Shown here: positions 59,862-64,000 of the stretch, one piece after another
How positions within the stretch are numbered: the stretch's first letter is position 1
Layout of the letters: every line of letters begins with the position of its first letter
From: Deinococcus koreensis
Lineage (GTDB): Bacteria; Deinococcota; Deinococci; Deinococcales; Deinococcaceae
NCBI RefSeq assembly: GCF_002901445.1
Contig: NZ_PPPD01000002.1
Span: 310,001 to 374,000, forward strand
Direction of reading: 5' to 3'
Length of the DNA: 64,000 bases
Notes under the pieces: generated by a model
What the model was told of the DNA's origin: nothing
The model's input: only the letters and a program-made list of their open reading frames with translations
Databases searched by the model: none
Position numbers and translations under genes: made by a program

Positions 59862-60629
59862 TCACCAGCACGTGTACCCCCCGTCCACGACCAGGGTGTG
59901 CCCGGTCACGAAGCTCGACGCGTCGGAGGCGAGGTACAGCACGGCCGGGGCGATTTCGGCGGGCTCCGCGAGGCGGCCCATCGGGGTTTCCTTCAGCCAG
60001 GTGTCGCGCCACTCGGGCGTCTCCAGGCCGCGCCGGGTCAGGGGCGTGGCGGTGTAACCGGGCGCCACCGCGTTCACGCGCACGCCCCGGCCCCCCCACT
60101 CGCCCGCCAGCGAGCGGGTCAGGTGGATCACGCCCGCCTTGCTCGCGTTGTAGCCCGCCTGCGGCTGCGGGTGGTTCGAGATCATCCCGCTCATGGAGGC
60201 GGTGGAGACGATGGCGCCCTTACCGCGCGCGAGCATGGGGCGCCCGAATTCGCGGCAGCACCAGAACACGCCGTCGAGGTTGACCCGCATCACGGCCGTC
60301 CAGTCCTCGTCGGGGGTGGACTCGGCGGGCGTGTTGCGCACGATCCCGGCGTTGTTCACCAGGATCTCCACGTCAGGCAGCCGGGCGGCGAGCGCGGCCA
60401 CCGCGGCCGCGTCGGTGACGTCGAGCACCTCGAACGCGGCGCCGATGCCCTGGGCCGCCTCGGTGCCCACGTCGGGGTTCAGGTCGGCGATGGTCACGCG
60501 GGCGCCGGCCTGGGCCAGCCCTCGGGCGATCTCGAAGCCGATGCCCTGGGCAGCGCCGGTCACCACCGCGTGGCGGCCGTCGAGGCGGAACAGGTCGAGG
60601 ATCTGGGGGGGAGTGGGGAGCTGGGTCAT
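59862..60629 (-). CDS. Short-chain dehydrogenase/reductase (polyol/sugar-type)
   Basis: This 255-residue classical SDR has TGAAQGIG near residue 25 (cofactor site), NNAGIV near 95, the catalytic Ser in STASMSGMI near 140 and Tyr-x3-Lys in YNASKAGVIHLTRSLAGEWGGRGVRVNAVAPGYTATPL near 157-194, with the C-terminal GHTLVVDGGYTCW. The acidic D in IADLNPD suggests NAD(H) preference. Relatives near polyol operons include arabinitol, galactitol and sorbitol dehydrogenases. It lies between the mannitol-type dehydrogenase (95 bp upstream) and the MDR dehydrogenase. Confidence 0.88.
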   Translation of the reverse strand: MTQLPTPPQILDLFRLDGRHAVVTGAAQGIGFEIARGLAQAGARVTIADLNPDVGTEAAQGIGAAFEVLDVTDAAAVAALAARLPDVEILVNNAGIVRNTPAESTPDEDWTAVMRVNLDGVFWCCREFGRPMLARGKGAIVSTASMSGMISNHPQPQAGYNASKAGVIHLTRSLAGEWGGRGVRVNAVAPGYTATPLTRRGLETPEWRDTWLKETPMGRLAEPAEIAPAVLYLASDASSFVTGHTLVVDGGYTCW

Positions 60630-60724
60630 GGGCGAGTCCTTGTGGTGGGGCCGGAAGCTGGGCCGGCCGGGGAGAGGGGCGGAGCGGACTCAGGCGGGCG
60701 GATCAGATGGGTTCGATGGAGCCC

Positions 60725-62257
60725 TCAGGACGGGGTCTTCACGCCGCCGGACGCCCGCACCGCAGACGCCGTGGGGACGTCGCGGGCGAGGCGCTGCAGC
60801 GCGCCCAGCGGGCCGTCGCTCTGCAGGCTCGCGCGCGCCGCGAGGTAGGCAGCCCGGAACCGGGCGCTCTGCCCCAGCTCGCCGAACACGGCCCGCAGCT
60901 CCAGGAACGCGCCCGGCTGCCGGGCCTCACGGCGCACCGCGCCCTGCAGCTCGGCGGCGCGCGGGTCGCTCAGCGCCGGGAAGCGCCCCCCGTCCACCGC
61001 CTCGATGTAGGCCGCCCAGGAGGCGACCACCAGCGCGCAGCGGGCGATCTCGCCGCCGGCGTCCAGCTGCGCGCGCACCACCGGCAGCAGGAAGCGGGGG
61101 ATGCGCTCGGAGGCGTCCACGATCAGGCGGGCCAGGGTGTCCCGGATGGCCGGGCTGGCGAAGCGCTCGATGAGCTCTGCGCGGTAGGCGGCCAGGTCGA
61201 TGCCCGGCACCGGGCGCAGGGTGGGCGTGGCCTCCCGCGCCATGTAGCCCAGCAGGAAGTCCACGAAGTCCGGCTGCCCGCAGACCTCGTGGACATAGGT
61301 GGAACCGGCCAGCAGGCCCAGGCAGCCCATCGCCTGATGCGAGGCGTTGAGCAGCCGCAGTTTCATCAGCTCGTAGGGCTCGACGTCCGGCACCAGCTGC
61401 ACGCCGACCGTCTCCAGCGCGGGCCGGCCCAGGGTGAAGCGGTCTTCCAGTACCCACTGGGTAAAGGCCTCGGCCACCACCGGCCAGGCGTCGTCCACGC
61501 CGAATTCGCGGGCGACCTCCTGGCGGGTCTGCTCGGTGGTCACGGGCGTGATGCGGTCGACCATCGAGCTGGGGAAGGCGACCTCGCGGGCCACCCACTC
61601 GCCCAGTTCGGGGTCTTTCAGGCGGGCGAAGGTGGCGAAGGCCTGCCCCGCCACGTGGCCGTTGCCCTGCATGTTGTCGCAGGACAGGACGGTGAAGGGC
61701 CGCAGGCCGCGCTCCCGCCGGCGCCGCAGCCCCTCGGTGACGTAGCCGAAGACCGTGCGGGGCACGGCCCCGGGCGTCAGGTCATGCTGGAAGTCGGCCC
61801 CCGAGGGATCGAACTCGCCGGTGGCGTTGTCGGTGCCGTAGCCGCCCTCGGTGACGGTGAGCGAGACGATCCGCGTCTCAGGGCTCGCCAGTTTCTCCAG
61901 CACCGCCTCGGGATCGTCGGGCGCGAACAGGAACTCGTGCAGGGCGCCGATCACGCGGGCCTCGGCGTGGCCGTCGGGCGCGCGGGAGACCAGGGTGTAG
62001 AGGTGATCCTGCGCGGCCAGCACGTCCCGCATGCGGGCGTCGCCGGGCATGACGCCCACGCCGCAGATGCCCCACTGTGCCGATCCAGCGGCGTCCGCAC
62101 CCAGCAGCCGGTCGAGGTACATCGCCTCGTGCGAGCGGTGGAAGCCGCCGACCCCGAAGTGGACGATGCCGGAGGTGAGCGCGCTGGGATCGTACTGGGG
62201 CACAGCAACGCGCTGATCCAGGGTGGACAGGGCCGCACGGTTGAGTTTGACGGTCAT
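60725..62257 (-). CDS. Mannitol dehydrogenase-family (long-chain polyol) dehydrogenase
   Basis: This 510-residue polyol-specific long-chain dehydrogenase oxidises mannitol, arabinitol or related polyols. Family sequence: IVHFGVGGFHRSHEAMYLDRLL near residues 31-52 (dinucleotide site), FTVLSCDNMQGNGHVAGQAFATFA near 196, SMVDRITPVTT near 229, VLEDRFTLGRPALETVGVQLVPDVEPYELMKLRLLNASHQAMG near 264-306 (catalytic Lys in MKLRLLNASH). The ATG at 62257 is preceded by TCCCCATGA-type sequence with only a weak ribosome site; a longer frame runs into the permease gene. It follows the ABC permease by 74 bp. Confidence 0.92.
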   Translation of the reverse strand: MTVKLNRAALSTLDQRVAVPQYDPSALTSGIVHFGVGGFHRSHEAMYLDRLLGADAAGSAQWGICGVGVMPGDARMRDVLAAQDHLYTLVSRAPDGHAEARVIGALHEFLFAPDDPEAVLEKLASPETRIVSLTVTEGGYGTDNATGEFDPSGADFQHDLTPGAVPRTVFGYVTEGLRRRRERGLRPFTVLSCDNMQGNGHVAGQAFATFARLKDPELGEWVAREVAFPSSMVDRITPVTTEQTRQEVAREFGVDDAWPVVAEAFTQWVLEDRFTLGRPALETVGVQLVPDVEPYELMKLRLLNASHQAMGCLGLLAGSTYVHEVCGQPDFVDFLLGYMAREATPTLRPVPGIDLAAYRAELIERFASPAIRDTLARLIVDASERIPRFLLPVVRAQLDAGGEIARCALVVASWAAYIEAVDGGRFPALSDPRAAELQGAVRREARQPGAFLELRAVFGELGQSARFRAAYLAARASLQSDGPLGALQRLARDVPTASAVRASGGVKTPS

Positions 62258-62331
62258 GGGGACTCCGGACTCCGGGAACGTGGAACGGGCTGGGCCCGGG
62301 AAGGGTGTGCGGGGCGGGCTCCCGGAGCCGC

Positions 62332-63207
62332 CTATTTCACGGCCCCGAAGCTCAGACCGCGCACGAGCTGGCGCTGGGCGATCCAGCCGAAGATCAGCAC
62401 GGGCAGCACGGTCAGGGTGGCGGCGGCCGAGAGCTGCGCCCAGAAGAGCCCCTGGCTGGTCTTGAAGGAGCCGATGAACACGCTCAGCGGCGCGGCGTCC
62501 GAGTTGGTCAGGTTCAGGGCGAAGAAGACCTCGTTCCAGGCGAAGATCAGGCACAGCAGCGCGGTGGCGAAGATGCCGGGCAGCGAGAGCGGCAGCGCGA
62601 TGTTGAAGAACTCCCGGCTCACCGAGGCGCCGTCGACCTTGGCCGCCTCGTAGATGGCCTGCGGGATCTCGGTCATGTAGGAGTGCATCATCCAGACCAC
62701 CAGCGGCAGGTTCATGGTGGTGTACATCAGGATCAGGCCCGGCAGGGTGTCGAGCAGCCCCAGGTTGCGGTAGATCAAGAAGAGCGGGACGATCACGCCC
62801 ACCGCCGGCATGAACTTGGTGCTCAGCATCCAGGTGAGCACGCCCTGGGCTCGCCGGGTCGGGTAGACCGCCAGCGCGAAGGCGGCCGGCAGGCCCAGCG
62901 CGAACGCCGCCAGGGTGGAGCCCAGCGCCGCGATCAGGCTGTTTCTCAGCGCCGGGAAGTAGCCGCCCAGGGCCTTCTCGAAGTTCTCCAGGGTGGGCGT
63001 GAAGACGAACACCGGCGGGGTGGCGAAGGCCTGGGCCTCGGTCTTGAAGGCGGCCAGGATCATCCAGACGAGCGGAAACAGGAAGGCCAGCGCGATCAGG
63101 TAGGTCAGCGCGGTGAGCAGGCCGTTGCGCAGCGCGTGGCGCTGGCTGGTGGGGCGGGGAGCGGCCGGTTTCGGAGCGGCGGGGCGGACGGTCGGCAGGG
63201 TCGTCAT
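62332..63207 (-). CDS. Carbohydrate ABC transporter permease (MalG/SmoG-like)
   Basis: This 291-residue protein has six hydrophobic helices and the BPD_transp_1 pattern. The cytoplasmic EAA loop, conserved in importers, reads YEAAKVDGASVSREFFNIALPLSLPGI near residues 186-212, with the internal EAAxxDGAS. The N-terminal tail is Ala/Pro-rich. Such permeases pair with a MalF-type partner and a shared ATPase. The neighbouring polyol dehydrogenases and the similarity to SmoEFGK and MtlEFGK systems favour sorbitol/mannitol as the substrate. Its start is one base after the partner gene's stop. Confidence 0.9.
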   Translation of the reverse strand: MTTLPTVRPAAPKPAAPRPTSQRHALRNGLLTALTYLIALAFLFPLVWMILAAFKTEAQAFATPPVFVFTPTLENFEKALGGYFPALRNSLIAALGSTLAAFALGLPAAFALAVYPTRRAQGVLTWMLSTKFMPAVGVIVPLFLIYRNLGLLDTLPGLILMYTTMNLPLVVWMMHSYMTEIPQAIYEAAKVDGASVSREFFNIALPLSLPGIFATALLCLIFAWNEVFFALNLTNSDAAPLSVFIGSFKTSQGLFWAQLSAAATLTVLPVLIFGWIAQRQLVRGLSFGAVK

Positions 63208-63208
63208 G

Positions 63209-64000
63209 TCAGCCTCCCAGGCTCGACTTGCTGCGGCTCATGAAGCGCAGCAGGTACACCGCCAGGATGTTGGTCAGCACCACGGTCAGCACCCCGGCGG
63301 CGCTGGCCAGCCCGATGTTGTACTCGGCAAAGGCCTTCTGGTAGATGAAGTAGGGCAAATTTGTGGTCGCCAGCCCCGGCCCCCCGGAGGTCGAGCCGTA
63401 GATCTCGCCGTACACCTGAAGCAGCGCGATGGTCTCCATCAGCACGACCACCTGGATGGCCTGCGACCAGTGCGGCAGGACGATGTGCTGGAACTCCTGC
63501 AGCGGCGAGGCGCCGTCGAGCCGCGCGGCCTCGAGCTGGTCGTCGGGCAGGCTCTGCAGGCCGGTGAGCAGGATCAGCATGGCGAACGGCATCCATTCCC
63601 AGGTGATCATGGCGATCACGCTGCCCATCGGATACTGCGCCAGGAAATCCACCGGCTGCAGCCCGAGCCGTAGCGTGACCCAGGAAAAGAAGCCCGAGAC
63701 CGGGTTGAGCAGCATGTTCTTCCAGATCACGGCCGTGACGATGGGCATGACCAGGAAGGAGCTGATCATGACGGTGCGGAGCAGCGCCCGGCCGGGAAAG
63801 TCGCGGTTGAGCAGCAGGGCCATGGCGCCGCCGATGATCAGGGTCAGCAGCAGCGTGCCCAGCGCCAGCACCAGGGTGTTGACCACGATGCGGAAGTTCT
63901 CGGGATTGGTGAGCAGGTTGGCGTAGTTCGCCAGTCCCACGAAGGGCCGGTTGTCCGGCTCGACCAGGTTGTAGCGGAAGAACGAGTAGTAGACCGTCAT
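63209..64000 (-). CDS. Carbohydrate ABC transporter permease (MalF/SmoF-like), 5' end outside window
   Basis: The first visible residues, MTVYYSFFRYNLVEPDNRPFVGLANYANLL, correspond to the region after the first helix of MalF-type permeases, so the N-terminus and about 20-40 residues lie beyond position 64000; the ATG at the edge is probably internal. The rest has the permease helices and an EAA loop LEAARLDGASPLQEFQHIVLPHWSQAI near visible residues 156-182. It forms the channel with the MalG-like neighbour. The substrate-binding protein and ATPase genes are presumably to the right of the window or elsewhere. Confidence 0.88.
   Translation of the reverse strand: MTVYYSFFRYNLVEPDNRPFVGLANYANLLTNPENFRIVVNTLVLALGTLLLTLIIGGAMALLLNRDFPGRALLRTVMISSFLVMPIVTAVIWKNMLLNPVSGFFSWVTLRLGLQPVDFLAQYPMGSVIAMITWEWMPFAMLILLTGLQSLPDDQLEAARLDGASPLQEFQHIVLPHWSQAIQVVVLMETIALLQVYGEIYGSTSGGPGLATTNLPYFIYQKAFAEYNIGLASAAGVLTVVLTNILAVYLLRFMSRSKSSLGG

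Overview
The window is a very G+C-rich bacterial segment packed with co-directional, often start/stop-overlapping genes. Gene content and style point to the genus Deinococcus: a rhamnose operon of the RhaSTPQ/RhaM/RhaI type, a manganese-type ABC transporter behind a DtxR/MntR-like palindrome, fused urease gamma-beta subunits, xanthine dehydrogenase with guanine deaminase, HD-GYP signalling, and several promoters that look leaderless. This is an inference; no rRNA or other phylogenetic marker is present. I saw no tRNA, rRNA, CRISPR array, phage module or intact insertion sequence.

Layout. (1) 1-3378: a small minus-strand operon (membrane protein cut by the window edge, NAD-dependent epimerase, DUF4386 protein), then a TetR regulator with two copies of a GATAC-N6-GTAT operator in front of it. 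(2) 3520-15844: complete L-rhamnose system. A divergent promoter at 10080-10209 separates the transport arm (rhaM-rhaT-rhaP-rhaQ-rhaS plus an extra fucose/arabinose-isomerase-like gene) from the catabolic arm (DeoR regulator-rhaI-rhaD-rhaB). (3) 16173-18068: a lipoprotein with NPCBM and parallel beta-helix parts. (4) 18133-21770: PaaK-type CoA ligase divergent from kynureninase and tryptophan 2,3-dioxygenase. (5) 21790-25563: metal ABC transporter under a 30-bp palindrome. (6) 25772-37351: CHAD protein, FAD dehydrogenase, xdhABC-guaD, a cupredoxin and a molybdopterin oxidoreductase. (7) 37445-43420: a quinone reductase-like MDR, an MBL/SRPBCC/TetR operon, and a MarR/DoxX/VOC dioxygenase/esterase operon resembling the B. 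subtilis MhqR/CatR quinone-detoxification regulons. (8) 43379-50813: the urease operon ureAB-ureC-(nucleotidyltransferase pair)-hypA-hypB-DUF433-ureE-ureF-ureG-ureD on the minus strand. (9) 50814-55911: gene-poor stretches around an HD-GYP protein and a DUF4388/PATAN protein. (10) 55912-64000: thyA-folA downstream of a polyol operon (two ABC permeases, mannitol-type dehydrogenase, SDR, MDR polyol dehydrogenase, xylulokinase), cut by the right edge.

How the parts work together. Rhamnose enters by RhaSTPQ, is epimerised by RhaM, isomerised by RhaI, phosphorylated by RhaB and split by the RhaD aldolase, whose fused dehydrogenase handles lactaldehyde. GuaD and Xdh convert guanine to xanthine and urate; urease could recover ammonia from urea at the end of such a route, but the intermediate steps are not here. 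HypA/HypB occur with no hydrogenase in view and probably supply nickel to urease. The polyol operon would import a hexitol or pentitol, oxidise it and phosphorylate the ketose.

No single locus is an obvious new defence or biosynthetic system. The least explained items are the extra isomerase in the rhamnose operon, the nucleotidyltransferase/small-protein pair inserted in the urease operon, the atypical HypA, the stem-loop repeat between ureF and ureG, the probable CTG start of ureD, the PaaK-kynurenine pairing, and the short protein with its own operator at 51221-51433.
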